Counted from the stretch's first letter, positions 1 to 9,811 are shown. The stretch is 64,000 nucleotides of DNA from Pelagerythrobacter rhizovicinus (GCF_004135625.1 NZ_SDPV01000001.1:1548501-1612500), one strand, 5' to 3'. The notes: generated by a model not told the origin, from the letters alone. Program-made: numbers and translations.

Positions 1-507
1 GACCGCCTGCGAGATCGGAGGGACCTCGTACCGCATGTAGCCGCCGACGACGTACTCGAAGGTGATCGCGGTGCCCTGCTCCACCTGGGCGAGCGCGATG
101 GTGAGTACGCCGGTCACCGCCTCGCTCTGCAGCGGCCCGAGTGCACCGCGCATCCGCAGCGCCCTGTCGGGCGCGGCATGGACCACGATCATGTGCTGCG
201 CGCTGCCGGCGAGGCCGACGTCGGCCCTGGTCTCGACTTCGGGGATGCGTTCGCAGAAGCAGCCGCCGGCCTGCGGGGTGAGCGAAAGGTTCGCCGCATC
301 GCCCGACCAGGTGTGCGCCTCGTTCCACCACTTCGCCGGCGAGATCAGCGCCATCCACGTTTCGCGCGGCGTGGCTTCGACCACCACCGTGTCGCGGGTG
401 ACGAAACCCGCCGCGTCCTGCTTCACCACTTTCGCTGCTACGGTAGCCGGCGCCAGCGCCGCGGCCCCGGCCGCCATCGCCAGCATGGCCATGCGAATCT
501 TCGGCAT
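1..507 (-). CDS. SRPBCC/START-fold exported protein, partial
   Basis: The minus-strand frame opens with ATG at 507, behind a GAGG-type ribosome site, and stays open to the window edge, so the C-terminus is missing (169 codons present). The first 24 or so residues look like a signal peptide ending near AAA-K. The rest reads like an SRPBCC polyketide-cyclase/activator protein: a TPRETWMALISPAKWW-type segment for the first strand and helix, then strands around VLTIALAQVEQGTAITFEY. The fold binds hydrophobic ligands; no specific ligand can be named. It lies directly downstream of adk, a place where rpsM is usual in many alphaproteobacteria. The family call is by pattern recognition only. Confidence 0.7.
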   Translation of the reverse strand, partial: MPKIRMAMLAMAAGAAALAPATVAAKVVKQDAAGFVTRDTVVVEATPRETWMALISPAKWWNEAHTWSGDAANLSLTPQAGGCFCERIPEVETRADVGLAGSAQHMIVVHAAPDRALRMRGALGPLQSEAVTGVLTIALAQVEQGTAITFEYVVGGYMRYEVPPISQAV

Positions 508-590
508 CGTCAGTCCTCCCCTGCCGCGCAGCTATTCCATAGCTTGCGGCGTGCGCAAAGGCCCGCCGGCGATTGCGAGGGGGACAGCGG

Positions 591-1235
591 TCAGCCGAGG
601 ATCGCGTCGATCGCGCGGGTCACGTCCTCGATGCCGGCCATGCCGTCGACCCGGCTGACGATCCCGCGTTCCTCGTAGATCGGCAGGATCGGCGCAGTCT
701 TGGCCCGGTACTCGGCCATCCGGGTGCGGACGGTTTCCTCGTTGTCGTCGGGCCGGCGCTTGAACTCGGTGCTGCCGCACTTGTCGCACACGCCCGGAAC
801 TTCGGGCTGCTTGAACGTGTCGTGGTAGCCCGTGCCGCACTGGGCGCAGGTGAAGCGGCCGGTGATGCGCTCGACCAGTGCATCCTCGTCGACCTCGAGC
901 TCGATCACGTGATCGAGCGCGCGGCCGTGGCTGGCGAGAATGCGATCGAGTGACTCGGCCTGGCCGGCGGTGCGGGGATAACCGTCGAAGATCGCGCCGA
1001 CGTCATCGCCCATCGCGGTCAGCTCGGCATCGATCAGCTCGGATACGATCTCGTCCGAGACGAGCTCGCCGCGATCCATCACTTCCTTGGCCTTGAGACC
1101 GACGGGCGTGCCGTGCTTGACGGCGCCGCGCAGCATGTCGCCGGTCGAAAGCTGGCGCATGCCGCGCCGCTGCTCGAGCCGTTGCGCCTGCGTACCCTTG
1201 CCCGCCCCCGGAGGGCCCAAGAGGATGATGTCCAA
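591..1235 (-). CDS. adk: Adenylate kinase
   Basis: This 214-residue cytoplasmic enzyme interconverts ATP + AMP and 2 ADP. The P-loop GPPGAGKGT is at residues 7-15. DGYPRT, the AMP/ATP-site signature, is near residue 84. The LID carries four cysteines (130, 133, 150, 153) in a CxxC-x16-CxxC pattern, so this is the zinc-binding long-LID form, not the E. coli-type LID. It starts 30 bases after secY stops and is the last gene of the spc-type run here. Length and motifs are normal for the family. Confidence 0.98.
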   Translation of the reverse strand: MDIILLGPPGAGKGTQAQRLEQRRGMRQLSTGDMLRGAVKHGTPVGLKAKEVMDRGELVSDEIVSELIDAELTAMGDDVGAIFDGYPRTAGQAESLDRILASHGRALDHVIELEVDEDALVERITGRFTCAQCGTGYHDTFKQPEVPGVCDKCGSTEFKRRPDDNEETVRTRMAEYRAKTAPILPIYEERGIVSRVDGMAGIEDVTRAIDAILG

Positions 1236-1265
1236 ACCGCTTCCCCTACTTTCTCGCCGGTTCGA

Positions 1266-2630
1266 TCAGCGCATGCGGCCCTTGAGCTTCGCCTTCTTGA
1301 TCAGGTCGCCATACTGGTGCGCCAGAAGGTGCGACTGGATCTGCGTGATCGTGTCGACGGTGACGTTGACCACGATCAGCAGGCTCGTGCCGCCCAGGAA
1401 CAGCGGGATGCCCGTCTGCGCGATCATGTATTCGGGGATCACGCAGACCAGGGTCAGGTAGATCGCGCCGATCACGGTGATGCGCGTGAGAACGTAGTCG
1501 AGATATTCGGTGGTCCGCTTGCCCGGCCGGATGCCGGGAATGAAGCCGCCGTTCTTCTTCAGGTTCTCGGCCGTCTCCTCCGGGTTGAAGACCACGGCGG
1601 TGTAGAAGAACGTGAAGAAGATGATGCCCGCGGCATAGAGCGCCATGTAGATCGGCTGTCCGTGCGCGAGGTACTGGTTGAGCCAGACGATCACGCTGCC
1701 AAACGTGCTCTCGGTGTCGACCTGGTTGCCGGCGAACTGGCTGATCGTCAGCGGCAGCAGCAGCAGCGAGCTGGCGAAGATCGGCGGAATGACGCCCGCC
1801 GTGTTGAGCTTGAGTGGCAGGTGCGAGCGGTCGGCCTGCATCATGCCGCGCTGCGTCGCACGCTTCGGATACTGGATCAGCAGGCGGCGCTGCGAACGCT
1901 CCATGAAGCAGATGAACAGAATCAGGATCACGACCATCGCCAGGAAGCCGACGATGAGCACCGGCGAGATCGAGCCGCTGCGGCCGCCCTCGAACAGGTT
2001 TGCCGCGAAACCCGGGAACTGCGCGACGATACCGGCCATGATGATCAGCGAAACGCCATTGCCGATGCCGCGGCTGGTGATCTGCTCGCCCAGCCAGAGG
2101 AGGAACATCGTGCCGCCCACGAGGCTGACCACCGCGCCCACGCGGAACATCACGCCGGGCTGGACGACCGCCTGCAGCCCGCTCTGCGCGCCATAGGCTT
2201 CGAGGCCCGAGGCGAGGAACCAGCCCTGGATCGCGCACAGGAACACGGTGCCGTAGCGCGTATACTGGTTGAGCTTCTGCCGCCCGGTCGCGCCTTCCTT
2301 CTTCAGCGCGGCAAGCGAGGGGTGGAGCGCGGCAGCGAGCTGCACCACGATGGACGCGGTGATGTAGGGCATGACGCCCAGCGCGATGAGGCTCATGCGC
2401 TCCAGGCTGCCGCCCGAGAAAGTGTTGAAGAGATCGAGGATCCCGCCACGCGCAGTGTCGTAGAGGTCCTGCAGCACCAGCGGATTGACGCCGGGAAGCG
2501 GAACGAAGCTCAGGAAACGGAAGACGATCAGCGCACCGATGGTGAACCAGATACGCTTCTTGAGCTCGGTCGCTTTCGAGAAGTTGGCGAGACTGAGATT
2601 GCTCGCGATATTGTCGGCGCGTGATGCCAT
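1266..2630 (-). CDS. secY: Protein translocase subunit SecY
   Basis: This is the 454-residue channel subunit of the SecYEG translocon in the inner membrane. The start MASRADNIASNLSLANFSKA and the following RIWFTIGALIVFRFLSFVPLPGV are typical SecY openings. About ten hydrophobic segments follow, with the plug-region text PGVNPLVLQ and the cytoplasmic loop YPKRATQRGMMQ. It sits between rplO and adk as in most bacterial spc operons. The 105-base gap to rplO contains no ORF or clear terminator. Confidence 0.98.
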   Translation of the reverse strand: MASRADNIASNLSLANFSKATELKKRIWFTIGALIVFRFLSFVPLPGVNPLVLQDLYDTARGGILDLFNTFSGGSLERMSLIALGVMPYITASIVVQLAAALHPSLAALKKEGATGRQKLNQYTRYGTVFLCAIQGWFLASGLEAYGAQSGLQAVVQPGVMFRVGAVVSLVGGTMFLLWLGEQITSRGIGNGVSLIIMAGIVAQFPGFAANLFEGGRSGSISPVLIVGFLAMVVILILFICFMERSQRRLLIQYPKRATQRGMMQADRSHLPLKLNTAGVIPPIFASSLLLLPLTISQFAGNQVDTESTFGSVIVWLNQYLAHGQPIYMALYAAGIIFFTFFYTAVVFNPEETAENLKKNGGFIPGIRPGKRTTEYLDYVLTRITVIGAIYLTLVCVIPEYMIAQTGIPLFLGGTSLLIVVNVTVDTITQIQSHLLAHQYGDLIKKAKLKGRMR

Positions 2631-2735
2631 GAGAAATGCTTGTGCCCTAACTCGGCGCCGGACCCTCCCGGCTCGGACAGGCTAGATAGGGTGCGGGGAG
2701 CGCGATGTCGAACCCCCCGCCCCTATTTTTGCCGC

Positions 2736-3260
2736 TTACTCGGCCTTGGCGGCCTTGTTGGCGTCGCGACGAGCGGTCTTCTTCTCGTGCTCCGAAGGCT
2801 TTTCCCCGGGCAGCTCGACCGAGCCGCCGGCCTTCTCGACCGCTTCGATCGCGCCCTTGCTGGCGCCGGCGACCTTGAACTGGACCTTGGTCTTGAGTTC
2901 GCCCTTGCCCAGCAGGCGGACGCCATCCTTGCCGCCGCGTGCGAGGCCGGCGGCCTTCAGTGCCTCGTGGTCGATGACCTTCTTGGCATCGAGCTTCTTG
3001 GCGTCGATGAACTTCTGCACCATGCCGATGTTCACCTCGGCGAAGTCCTTGCCGAACGGGTTGTTGAAGCCGCGCTTCGGCAGGCGCATGTGGAGCGGCA
3101 TCTGGCCGCCCTCGAAGCCCTTCACGGCGACGCCCGAACGGCTCTTCTGGCCCTTCTGGCCGCGGCCGCCGGTCTTGCCCTTGCCCGAACCGATGCCGCG
3201 TCCGACGCGGATCCGGCCCTTGCGGGCGCCGGGGTTGTCACGGATGTCTGTCAGTTTCAT
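2736..3260 (-). CDS. rplO: 50S ribosomal protein uL15
   Basis: This is a large-subunit protein of 174 residues. I start it at the ATG at 3260 ([20 protein letters not shown]), because this is the conserved L15 N-terminus; the upstream in-frame codons cover a palindromic repeat and are not coding. The glycine/lysine-rich segment [20 protein letters not shown] is characteristic. The C-terminus has a short lysine/alanine extension ([18 protein letters not shown]) beyond the usual end near residue 150. The gap to the upstream rpmD is unusually long for this operon and is filled by palindromic repeats. Confidence 0.97.
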   Translation of the reverse strand: MKLTDIRDNPGARKGRIRVGRGIGSGKGKTGGRGQKGQKSRSGVAVKGFEGGQMPLHMRLPKRGFNNPFGKDFAEVNIGMVQKFIDAKKLDAKKVIDHEALKAAGLARGGKDGVRLLGKGELKTKVQFKVAGASKGAIEAVEKAGGSVELPGEKPSEHEKKTARRDANKAAKAE

Positions 3261-3296
3261 GGTCTTGCACTCGCTTTCGCTTTGTTCGCGCTGTCG

Positions 3297-3416
3297 CTCT
3301 CTCCCCTTCAGGGGAGAGATACGGAGACTTGTGCCCACGCACGTGGGTACTAGTCGGAGTTGAGAGGGGATCGCATTGCCCCCTCTCCCAACCCTCTCCC
3401 CTCAAGGGGAGAGGGC
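3297..3416. repeat. Two CTCCCCT-type palindromes between rpmD and rplO
   Basis: Two imperfect copies of a hairpin built on CTCTCCCCT(T/C)AAGGGGAGAG lie at 3297-3319 and 3392-3416, with a shorter GTGCCCACGCACGTGGGTAC palindrome at 3331-3350 between them. Neither is followed by a T-run, so they look like a dispersed REP-like element inserted in the operon and not like terminators. They could act as mRNA-stabilising or processing hairpins. Confidence 0.75.
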
Positions 3417-3422
3417 TTAAGC

Positions 3423-3608
3423 TCAATCGACGATCGTCACCAGATGCGGGATCTTGGCGATCGCGCCGCGCACCTCGGGGGTGTCCTGACGCTCGACGAC
3501 CTTGTGCATCTTGTCGAGGCCCAGGCCAACGAGGATCTTGCGCTGGCTTTCGGGGCGACGGATCGGCGAACCGATCTGCTTGATCTTGATGGTTTTCTTG
3601 TCGGCCAT
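3423..3608 (-). CDS. rpmD: 50S ribosomal protein uL30
   Basis: This 61-residue protein has the full short bacterial L30 form: [20 protein letters not shown], then [20 protein letters not shown]. The ATG at 3608 follows the rpsE stop by only a few bases, so it is translated from the same message. It is placed between rpsE and rplO as in other spc operons. Nothing is unusual in the protein itself. Confidence 0.97.
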   Translation of the reverse strand: MADKKTIKIKQIGSPIRRPESQRKILVGLGLDKMHKVVERQDTPEVRGAIAKIPHLVTIVD

Positions 3609-3613
3609 CTCGA

Positions 3614-4507
3614 TTACTCCGCCATAGCCGCAGCGTCGGCCTCGGCCTCCGCCGCGCTGGCGCCACCGCGACCGAGCAGGTCGGCGACCTTCTTGCCGCG
3701 ACGCTGGGCGACCGACTTCGGCGAAGTCTGGTCCTGCAGCGCGTCGAAGGTGGCGCGGATCATGTTGTAGGGGTTCGAGGTGCCGACCGACTTGGTCACC
3801 ACGTCGGCAACGCCCAGGCTCTCGAACACGGCGCGCATCGGACCGCCGGCGATGATGCCGGTACCCGGAGGCGCAGTGCGGACGGTCACCTTGCCGGCAC
3901 CGAAACGGCCGTTGCCGTCATGGTGCAGCGTGCGGCCTTCCTTGAGCGGAACGCGGATCATCTTCTTGCGCGCGGCAGCGGTCGCCTTCGAGATCGCCTC
4001 AGGCACCTCGCGCGCCTTGCCGTGGCCGAAGCCGACCCGGCCCGAGCCGTCGCCGACCACGACCAGTGCCGCGAAGCCGAAACGCTTGCCGCCCTTCACC
4101 GTCTTCGACACGCGGTTGATGTGGACGAGCTTCTCGATGATGCCGTCGTCTTCTTCCTCGCGCCGGTTGCCGCGACGGTCGTCCCGGCCACGGCCACGGC
4201 CACGACCGCGGCCGCCGCCATCGCGTCCACCGCGATCGCCGCCGCCACGGCCACCACGGCCGCGCGGCTGCGAGGGATCGCCGCCTTCGGCAGACTGGTT
4301 GTCCGCCGCTTCGGTGGAGGCGGTGGTCGAGGTCGGCGTCGAGCCGGCGTTGTCGACCTTCGGCTCCTCCGCGGCAGCCGGAGCGGCTTCGGTCTCGCCC
4401 GCAGCTTCGGCCTTCGCCTCGGTCGTTTCCGCCTGGGTCTCTTCGACCTTGGCGTCCTCGACCTTGGGAGTCTCGGTGTTCTCGGTGTTGTTTTCTTCAG
4501 CCATCAT
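3614..4507 (-). CDS. rpsE: 30S ribosomal protein uS5 with long acidic/RGG N-terminal extension
   Basis: The product is 297 residues, against roughly 165-200 for most bacterial S5. The S5 core starts near residue 120 ([14 protein letters not shown]) and contains the normal double-stranded RNA-binding segment [20 protein letters not shown]. Residues 1-80 are acidic and rich in Glu, Ala and Thr. Residues 81-116 are an Arg/Gly run of RGG and RGRG repeats. The extension shares the S5 frame with no stop. The ATG at 4507 overlaps the rplR stop by one base, and a second Met follows at once, so the long form is the natural translation. S5 takes part in decoding fidelity. Confidence 0.96.
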   Translation of the reverse strand: MMAEENNTENTETPKVEDAKVEETQAETTEAKAEAAGETEAAPAAAEEPKVDNAGSTPTSTTASTEAADNQSAEGGDPSQPRGRGGRGGGDRGGRDGGGRGRGRGRGRDDRRGNRREEEDDGIIEKLVHINRVSKTVKGGKRFGFAALVVVGDGSGRVGFGHGKAREVPEAISKATAAARKKMIRVPLKEGRTLHHDGNGRFGAGKVTVRTAPPGTGIIAGGPMRAVFESLGVADVVTKSVGTSNPYNMIRATFDALQDQTSPKSVAQRRGKKVADLLGRGGASAAEAEADAAAMAE

Positions 4508-4851
4508 CAGAACTCCAGCCCGCCTTCGCGGGCGGCGTCGGCCAGCGCCTTGACGCGGCCATGGAACAGGAAGCCGCCGCGGTCGAACACGACGGCGGTC
4601 ACGCCCGCCTTCTTGGCGGCCGCGGCGATGTCCTTGCCGACCTGCTTGGCAGCTTCGACATTGGCGCCCGAGCTCTTCCCGCCCAGCGTCGATGCCGCGG
4701 CAAGCGTCTTGCCCTGGGCGTCGTCGATGATCTGGGCGTAGATGTGCTTGCCGGTGCGGTGCACCGACAGACGGGCGCGATCGCCGGCGCGGCTGCGCAG
4801 AGCCGTGCGGACACGGCGACGGCGGCGTGCGAACAGGGAAAGCTTGGCCAT
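4507..4851 (-). CDS. rplR: 50S ribosomal protein uL18
   Basis: This 114-residue 5S-rRNA-binding protein begins [20 protein letters not shown] and includes [17 protein letters not shown] and the conserved end [17 protein letters not shown]. It is separated from rplF by a single base and overlaps rpsE by one base, so all three are translationally linked. Length and sequence are normal. Confidence 0.97.
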   Translation of the reverse strand: MAKLSLFARRRRRVRTALRSRAGDRARLSVHRTGKHIYAQIIDDAQGKTLAAASTLGGKSSGANVEAAKQVGKDIAAAAKKAGVTAVVFDRGGFLFHGRVKALADAAREGGLEF

Positions 4852-4852
4852 C

Positions 4853-5386
4853 TTACTTCTTCTTCCCTTCCTTGCGGAAGATATACTCGCCGCGGTACTT
4901 GATGCCCTTGCCCTTGTAGGGCTCGGGCTTGCGCCAGCGGCGAACTTCGGCGGCGAACTGGCCCACGGCCTGCTTGTCGATCCCGCTGATCTCGACCGTG
5001 GTCTGATCGGGGGTCTTCACGTCCAGGCCTTCGGGCACGTCGAGGTCGACGTCGTGGCTGTAGCCGAGCTGAAGCTTGAGCTTCCTGCCCTGCGCCTGCG
5101 CACGGTAACCGACGCCCGAGATCTCGAGCACCTTGGTGTATCCCTCGGTCACGCCTTCGACCAGGTTGGACACGAGCGTGCGCTGCATGCCCCAGAAGTC
5201 GCGCGAGCGACGGGTGTCGTTCGCCGGCTTGACGCTGATCTCGTCGCCTTCGAGCTTGTACTCGACTTCGTCGGCCAGCCCCATCGCGAGCGTGCCCTTC
5301 GGCCCCTTCACGGTGAGGGTGCCGTTATCGATCGTGGCGGTGACACCGCTCGGGATCGCCACCGACCTTTTGCCGATGCGGCTCAT
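4853..5386 (-). CDS. rplF: 50S ribosomal protein uL6
   Basis: This 177-residue protein has the two-domain L6 layout: [16 protein letters not shown] at the start and the C-terminal signature [24 protein letters not shown]. It binds 23S rRNA near the factor-binding site. Its ATG overlaps the rpsH stop by one base. The family call is certain from both ends. Confidence 0.98.
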   Translation of the reverse strand: MSRIGKRSVAIPSGVTATIDNGTLTVKGPKGTLAMGLADEVEYKLEGDEISVKPANDTRRSRDFWGMQRTLVSNLVEGVTEGYTKVLEISGVGYRAQAQGRKLKLQLGYSHDVDLDVPEGLDVKTPDQTTVEISGIDKQAVGQFAAEVRRWRKPEPYKGKGIKYRGEYIFRKEGKKK

Positions 5387-5781
5387 CAGAACACCTCCGC
5401 CAGCACTTCGCCGCCGACGTTCTGCGAACGGGCTTCCGCATCGGAAAGCACGCCGCGGGGCGTCGAGACGATGGTGATGCCGAGGCCGTTGCGGACGGTC
5501 GGGAGTTCCTTGGAACCCGAGTAGATCCGGCGGCCGGGCTTGGAGACGCGGGCGACGTGCTTGATCGCAGGCTCGCCCTCGAAATACTTCAGTTCGATCC
5601 GCAGCGCAGGGTGCTTGCCGGTCGAGTCCTCGCTGTAGCCACGGATGTAGCCTTCGCGCTGGAGGACCTCGAGAACGTTTGCACGCAGCTTGGACGCCGG
5701 CGAAAGGACGCTGTCCTTCTTCGCCTGCTGCCCGTTGCGGATGCGGGTGAGCATGTCACCCAGGGGATCGGTCATAGCCAT
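5386..5781 (-). CDS. rpsH: 30S ribosomal protein uS8
   Basis: This 131-residue protein opens [18 protein letters not shown] and ends with the typical [20 protein letters not shown] segment. S8 binds the central domain of 16S rRNA. In E. coli it represses the spc operon; whether that holds here cannot be read from the sequence. It follows rpsN by 11 bases. Confidence 0.98.
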   Translation of the reverse strand: MAMTDPLGDMLTRIRNGQQAKKDSVLSPASKLRANVLEVLQREGYIRGYSEDSTGKHPALRIELKYFEGEPAIKHVARVSKPGRRIYSGSKELPTVRNGLGITIVSTPRGVLSDAEARSQNVGGEVLAEVF

Positions 5782-5792
5782 CTGTCAGATCC

Positions 5793-6098
5793 TCACCAGC
5801 TCGACTTGGTCAGGCCCGGAATCAGGCCCTTGTTGCCGAGGTCGCGCAGTTCGATGCGGTTGAGGCCGAACTTGCGGTAATAGCCGCGCGGGCGGCCGGT
5901 GGTGGTGCAGCGGTTGCGCACGCGGGTCGGATTCGCGTTGCGCGGGATTTCCGCCATCTTCAGGCGCGCGATCAGACGCTCGCTCTCGTCGAGCGACTCG
6001 TCATCCGCGATCGCCTTCAGCTGGGCGTACTTCGCAGCGTACTTCTTCACGAGCTTCTTGCGACGCTCGTTCTTGTTGATGGAACTCAGTTTCGCCAT
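5793..6098 (-). CDS. rpsN: 30S ribosomal protein uS14, zinc-free type
   Basis: This 101-residue protein begins [20 protein letters not shown] and ends [11 protein letters not shown]. It is the long form and has no CxxC pairs, only a single Cys in [18 protein letters not shown], so it does not need the zinc ribbon of the short paralogue. It sits between rplE and rpsH as expected. Confidence 0.97.
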   Translation of the reverse strand: MAKLSSINKNERRKKLVKKYAAKYAQLKAIADDESLDESERLIARLKMAEIPRNANPTRVRNRCTTTGRPRGYYRKFGLNRIELRDLGNKGLIPGLTKSSW

Positions 6099-6141
6099 TG
6101 GACTTAAGCTCTCTTTGCTTTCCTAGCGTTCAGGGGGCCGC

Positions 6142-6726
6142 TCACGCGGCCTCCTTCTCTTCGGCGCCCTGCTCGGCAGGGAACGGGAAGCCGAACAGAC
6201 GCAGCAGTTCGCGGGCTTCCTCGTCGGTCTTCGCCGTCGTGGTCACGATGATATCCATGCCCCGGACCTTCTCGATCTTGTCATACGAGATTTCCGGGAA
6301 GATGATCTGTTCCTTCAGGCCCATCGCATAGTTGCCGTGCCCGTCGAAGCTCTTCGGGTTCAGTCCGCGGAAGTCGCGGATGCGCGGCATGGCTACGGTC
6401 ACCAGGCGGTCGAGGAACTCGTACATGCGCTCGCGGCGCAAGGTGACCTTGCAGCCGATCGGCATGCCCTCGCGCAGCTTGAACTGCGCGATCGACTTCT
6501 TGGCCTTGGTGATCACCGGCTTCTGGCCGGCGATCAGGGCCATTTCCTCGGCCGCGGTCTGGACCTTCTTCTTGTCCTGGCTCGCCTCGCCCACGCCCAT
6601 GTTGAGCGTGATCTTCTCGAGCCGCGGGACTTCGAAGCGGTTCTTGTAACCGAACTTCTCGGTCATCGCCTTGACGATCTGTTCGTCGTAGCGGGCCTTG
6701 AGGCGCGGGGTGTAGTTATCAGCCAT
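6142..6726 (-). CDS. rplE: 50S ribosomal protein uL5
   Basis: The product is 194 residues starting [21 protein letters not shown]. The ATG at 6726 is used because it begins the conserved L5 sequence. It lies inside the end of rplX, an 8-base overlap; the longer upstream frame is out-of-frame rpl[22 protein letters not shown]-like text and the C-terminal [15 protein letters not shown] match L5. The protein contacts 5S rRNA and P-site tRNA. Confidence 0.97.
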   Translation of the reverse strand: MADNYTPRLKARYDEQIVKAMTEKFGYKNRFEVPRLEKITLNMGVGEASQDKKKVQTAAEEMALIAGQKPVITKAKKSIAQFKLREGMPIGCKVTLRRERMYEFLDRLVTVAMPRIRDFRGLNPKSFDGHGNYAMGLKEQIIFPEISYDKIEKVRGMDIIVTTTAKTDEEARELLRLFGFPFPAEQGAEEKEAA

Positions 6727-7039
6727 CGATGGTCTCCCCGGACTTGACGGCGACGCGGACCTTCTTCCCGTCGCGCTCTTCGAAGCGGACGCGGGTCGGC
6801 TTGCCGTCCTTGGGATCGGCCACGGCAACCTTGGAGATCGGCATCGGCGCTTCGAAGCGGTCGATGCCACCCTGCGGGTTGGCCTGGCTCGGCTTGCGGT
6901 GACGGGCAGCGACGTTCACGCCCTCGACGACGATCTTGCCATCCTTCGGCAGGACCTTCTGGACGGTGCCGGTGCGGCCCTTGTCCTTGCCCGAGAGCAC
7001 GACGACGCTGTCGCCCTTCTTGATCTTGGCGGCGGCCAT
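6719..7039 (-). CDS. rplX: 50S ribosomal protein uL24
   Basis: This 106-residue protein starts [20 protein letters not shown], which is the KOW motif region. The ATG at 7039 overlaps the rplN stop by one base. L24 is an assembly initiator that binds the 5' end of 23S rRNA. The 8-base overlap with rplE implies coupled translation. Confidence 0.97.
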   Translation of the reverse strand: MAAAKIKKGDSVVVLSGKDKGRTGTVQKVLPKDGKIVVEGVNVAARHRKPSQANPQGGIDRFEAPMPISKVAVADPKDGKPTRVRFEERDGKKVRVAVKSGETIDG

Positions 7040-7407
7040 TACAGCACCTCCGGAGCGAGCGAGATGATCTTCATGAACCCGCGGCCACGCAGCTCGCGCA
7101 CGACGGGGCCGAAGATACGCGTGCCGATCGGCTCCTCGTTCTTGTTGACGAGGACCGCGGCATTCGAATCGAAGCGGATCACGCTGCCGTCGGGACGGCG
7201 CACGTCCTTCTTGGTGCGAACGATCACCGCGCGGTGAACGTCGCCCTTCTTCACGCGGGCGCGCGGCTGCGCTTCCTTCACGGAAACGACGATCACGTCG
7301 CCGACGCTCGCGGTGCGGCGCTTCGACCCGCCCAGCACCTTGATGCACTGGACGCGCTTCGCGCCGCTGTTGTCCGCGACGTCTAGGTTCGATTGCATCT
7401 GAATCAT
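7039..7407 (-). CDS. rplN: 50S ribosomal protein uL14
   Basis: The 122-residue product has the family-typical start [20 protein letters not shown] and end [15 protein letters not shown]. It is the first gene of the spc part. About 100 bases separate it from rpsQ, and that gap holds one degenerate copy of the GTCCCCGC-GGGGAC interspersed palindrome near 7467-7486. Confidence 0.98.
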   Translation of the reverse strand: MIQMQSNLDVADNSGAKRVQCIKVLGGSKRRTASVGDVIVVSVKEAQPRARVKKGDVHRAVIVRTKKDVRRPDGSVIRFDSNAAVLVNKNEEPIGTRIFGPVVRELRGRGFMKIISLAPEVL

Positions 7408-7509
7408 CGATGCGGTTCCTTCTTACCTGGCTTGCCGGAACCCGTCCGGCAGTTCCAAAAACGCCTGTCCTCGCCAAGGCGGGGACCTGTTGATATCGCT
7501 CGCCGGCGA

Positions 7510-7785
7510 TCAGGCCTCGAGATCGGCCTCGACCGCCTGCACGCCACCGGACTTGACCTGGTCGATCACCTTCCAGGTCTTGGTCTTGGAGATCGGCTTG
7601 GTCTCCTCGATCCGGACGGTGTCGCCCAGCTTGTATTCGTTCGCTTCGTCGTGCGCGTGGTACTTCTTCGAGCGGCGGATGATCTTCCCGTACAGCGGGT
7701 GCTTCACCTTTCGCTCGACCAGCACGGTGACGGTCTTGTCGGTCTTGTCGGAGGTGACAGTCCCGATCAGGATACGCTTCGGCAT
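7510..7785 (-). CDS. rpsQ: 30S ribosomal protein uS17
   Basis: This 91-residue OB-fold protein starts [20 protein letters not shown] and contains [25 protein letters not shown], the classic S17 signature. It binds the 5' domain of 16S rRNA early in assembly. It is the last gene of the S10 part and lies 11 bases after rpmC. Confidence 0.98.
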   Translation of the reverse strand: MPKRILIGTVTSDKTDKTVTVLVERKVKHPLYGKIIRRSKKYHAHDEANEYKLGDTVRIEETKPISKTKTWKVIDQVKSGGVQAVEADLEA

Positions 7786-7796
7786 TGTCTAGCTCC

Positions 7797-8006
7797 TCAA
7801 GCCTTGGCTGCCGCCGCGGCGGCGCGCTCGTTCTGCAGAGTCTTGATCTGCGCGATCGAGCGGCGAACCTGGCGGATCCGCGCCGGGGCTTCCAACTGAT
7901 TGGTCGCCGCCTGGAAGCGGAGGTTGAACTGCTCGCGCTTGAGCTCGGTGAGCTGCGCGTCGAGCTGGTCGTCGGACTTCGTGCGGAGGTCTTCAATCTT
8001 CGTCAT
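7797..8006 (-). CDS. rpmC: 50S ribosomal protein uL29
   Basis: The 69-residue product begins [19 protein letters not shown]. The frame could open at a TTG six bases earlier, but the GGAGGG site abuts that TTG, while its spacing to the ATG at 8006 is good; I therefore use the ATG. The [15 protein letters not shown] helix is typical. Only two bases separate it from the rplP stop. Confidence 0.96.
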   Translation of the reverse strand: MTKIEDLRTKSDDQLDAQLTELKREQFNLRFQAATNQLEAPARIRQVRRSIAQIKTLQNERAAAAAAKA

Positions 8007-8008
8007 GA

Positions 8009-8440
8009 TCAACCCTCCAGGTGCGAGGTGTCGCCGAGACGGGCGACGACCTTGGTCTTGATCGGCAGCTTCATCGCCGCGCGCTCGAACGCTTCGGCGG
8101 CGAGCGGACCGGCGACACCGTCGAGCTCGAACAGGATCCGGCCCGGCTTCACGCGGGCGGCCCAGTATTCGACCGAACCCTTGCCCTTACCCTGACGGAC
8201 TTCGGCAGGCTTCTTCGACACCGGCACGTCGGGGAACACGCGGATCCACAGGCGCCCCTGGCGCTTGATGTGGCGCGTGATCGCACGGCGGGCAGCCTCG
8301 ATCTGGCGTGCGGTGATCCGCTCCGGCTCGAGGGCCTTGAGGCCGTACGAGCCGAAGTTCAGCACGGTACCGCCCTTGGCGTCGCCCTTGATCCGGCCCT
8401 TGAAGGCCTTGCGGAACTTGGTTTTCTTCGGTTGCAGCAT
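8009..8440 (-). CDS. rplP: 50S ribosomal protein uL16
   Basis: This 143-residue protein starts [20 protein letters not shown] and has [20 protein letters not shown] and the loop [19 protein letters not shown] that reaches toward the peptidyl-transferase centre. It is spaced 15 bases from rpsC. Length and motifs are normal. Confidence 0.98.
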   Translation of the reverse strand: MLQPKKTKFRKAFKGRIKGDAKGGTVLNFGSYGLKALEPERITARQIEAARRAITRHIKRQGRLWIRVFPDVPVSKKPAEVRQGKGKGSVEYWAARVKPGRILFELDGVAGPLAAEAFERAAMKLPIKTKVVARLGDTSHLEG

Positions 8441-8455
8441 TGCTCTTACCTAATC

Positions 8456-9151
8456 TCAGCGAGCCGGACGGACGCCGGAGGTCTGCGATTCCATCATCAG
8501 GCGGTCCTGCGCCGTCGGATCGTGGCCGAGGATCTCGCCCTTGAAGACCCACACCTTGATGCCGATGATGCCGTAGGCGGTCAGCGCCTCGGCTTCGGCA
8601 TAGTCGATGTTCGCGCGCAGCGTGTGCAGCGGCACGCGGCCTTCGCGGTACTGCTCGACACGCGCGATTTCCGCACCGCCGAGGCGGCCGCCGCAGACGA
8701 TCTTGATGCCTTCGGCACCCAGACGCATGGCGGACTGCATCGCGCGCTTCATCGCTCGGCGGAACGCCACGCGGCGCACGAGCTGGTCGGCGATGCCCTG
8801 CGCGACGAGCTTGGCATCGACTTCCGGCTTGCGGATCTCGACGATGTTCAGCTTCACCTCGCTCTCGGTCATCGACGAGAGCCTGGCACGCAGCTTCTCG
8901 ATGTCGGCGCCCTTCTTGCCGATGATGACACCGGGACGCGCCGCGTAGATCGAGATGCGGCACAGCTTGGCCGGACGTTCGATCACCACCTTCGAGATCG
9001 CCGCCTGCGGCAGGCTCTCGATGATGTGCTTGCGGATCTCGATGTCTTCCTTGAGCAGCCGCGCATAGTCACGCCCTTCGGCGTACCAGCGGCTGTCCCA
9101 GGTGCGGTTGATCTGCAGGCGCAGACCGATCGGATTGCTCTTCTGGCCCAT
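8456..9151 (-). CDS. rpsC: 30S ribosomal protein uS3
   Basis: This 231-residue protein starts [20 protein letters not shown]. The KH-domain GxxG loop appears as [14 protein letters not shown] near residues 65-80. S3 lines the mRNA entry tunnel and contributes to helicase activity there. One base separates its start from the rplV stop, so the genes are translationally linked. Confidence 0.98.
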   Translation of the reverse strand: MGQKSNPIGLRLQINRTWDSRWYAEGRDYARLLKEDIEIRKHIIESLPQAAISKVVIERPAKLCRISIYAARPGVIIGKKGADIEKLRARLSSMTESEVKLNIVEIRKPEVDAKLVAQGIADQLVRRVAFRRAMKRAMQSAMRLGAEGIKIVCGGRLGGAEIARVEQYREGRVPLHTLRANIDYAEAEALTAYGIIGIKVWVFKGEILGHDPTAQDRLMMESQTSGVRPAR

Positions 9152-9152
9152 C

Positions 9153-9530
9153 TTACGCCTCTTCCTGCTCGCGAACCACGATGCGCAGCCGGCTGAACGG
9201 CTTGAGGATGCGGGTGCTCTTGCCCCGTCCGCGCGTGTGGAAGCGCTTCATGGTGATCGACTTGCCGACGGAAGCTTCCGCAACCACCAGCGCGTCGACG
9301 TCCAGGTCGTGGTTGTTCTCGGCATTGGCGATCGCCGAGGCGAGCACCTTCTGCGCGTCGCGCGCCATCGCCTTCTTCGAGAAGGCGAGGATGCTCATCG
9401 CGTCCTCGGCCTTCTTGCCGCGGATCAGCTCGGCGACGAGGTTCAGCTTCTGCGCCGAACCACGGATCGTGGTGCCGACGGCCAGAGCCTCGTTGTCCGC
9501 AACGCGGCGGGGAGCTTTCTGCTTGCCCAT
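9153..9530 (-). CDS. rplV: 50S ribosomal protein uL22
   Basis: The product is 125 residues, [20 protein letters not shown] through [19 protein letters not shown]. The extended loop around [19 protein letters not shown] lines the exit tunnel. Its ATG overlaps the rpsS stop by one base. The protein is of normal size. Confidence 0.97.
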   Translation of the reverse strand: MGKQKAPRRVADNEALAVGTTIRGSAQKLNLVAELIRGKKAEDAMSILAFSKKAMARDAQKVLASAIANAENNHDLDVDALVVAEASVGKSITMKRFHTRGRGKSTRILKPFSRLRIVVREQEEA

Positions 9531-9805
9531 TAGCGCTTGCCCTTCTTGTCGGCCGCGTGGCCCGGGAAGTTGCGCGTGGGCGCGAACTCGCCGAGCTTGT
9601 GACCGACCATGTCTTCCGAAACGGAGACCGGGATGAACTTCTGGCCATTGTAGACGTTGAACGTCAGGCCGACGAACTGCGGCAGGATCGTGCTGCGACG
9701 CGACCAGGTCTTGATCGGCGCACGGCCACCGGCTTCCTGTGCGTCCTCAGCCTTCTTGAGAAGGCTGAGCTCGACGAACGGACCTTTCCAGACGGAACGA
9801 GCCAT
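9530..9805 (-). CDS. rpsS: 30S ribosomal protein uS19
   Basis: This 91-residue protein begins [20 protein letters not shown] and carries the S19 signature [19 protein letters not shown] and [20 protein letters not shown]. It forms a complex with S13 in the head of the small subunit. It lies six bases downstream of rplB. Confidence 0.98.
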   Translation of the reverse strand: MARSVWKGPFVELSLLKKAEDAQEAGGRAPIKTWSRRSTILPQFVGLTFNVYNGQKFIPVSVSEDMVGHKLGEFAPTRNFPGHAADKKGKR

Positions 9806-9811
9806 GTCCGA

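Noticed and set aside
1113-2624. A 503-codon plus-strand frame opposite secY
   Set aside because: Charged His/Asp/Arg-rich composition typical of an antisense frame; secY on the other strand is unmistakable.
3297-3416. Palindromes between rpmD and rplO as terminators
   Set aside because: No T-run follows either hairpin and the operon must continue into rplO and secY; they fit a dispersed repeat better.
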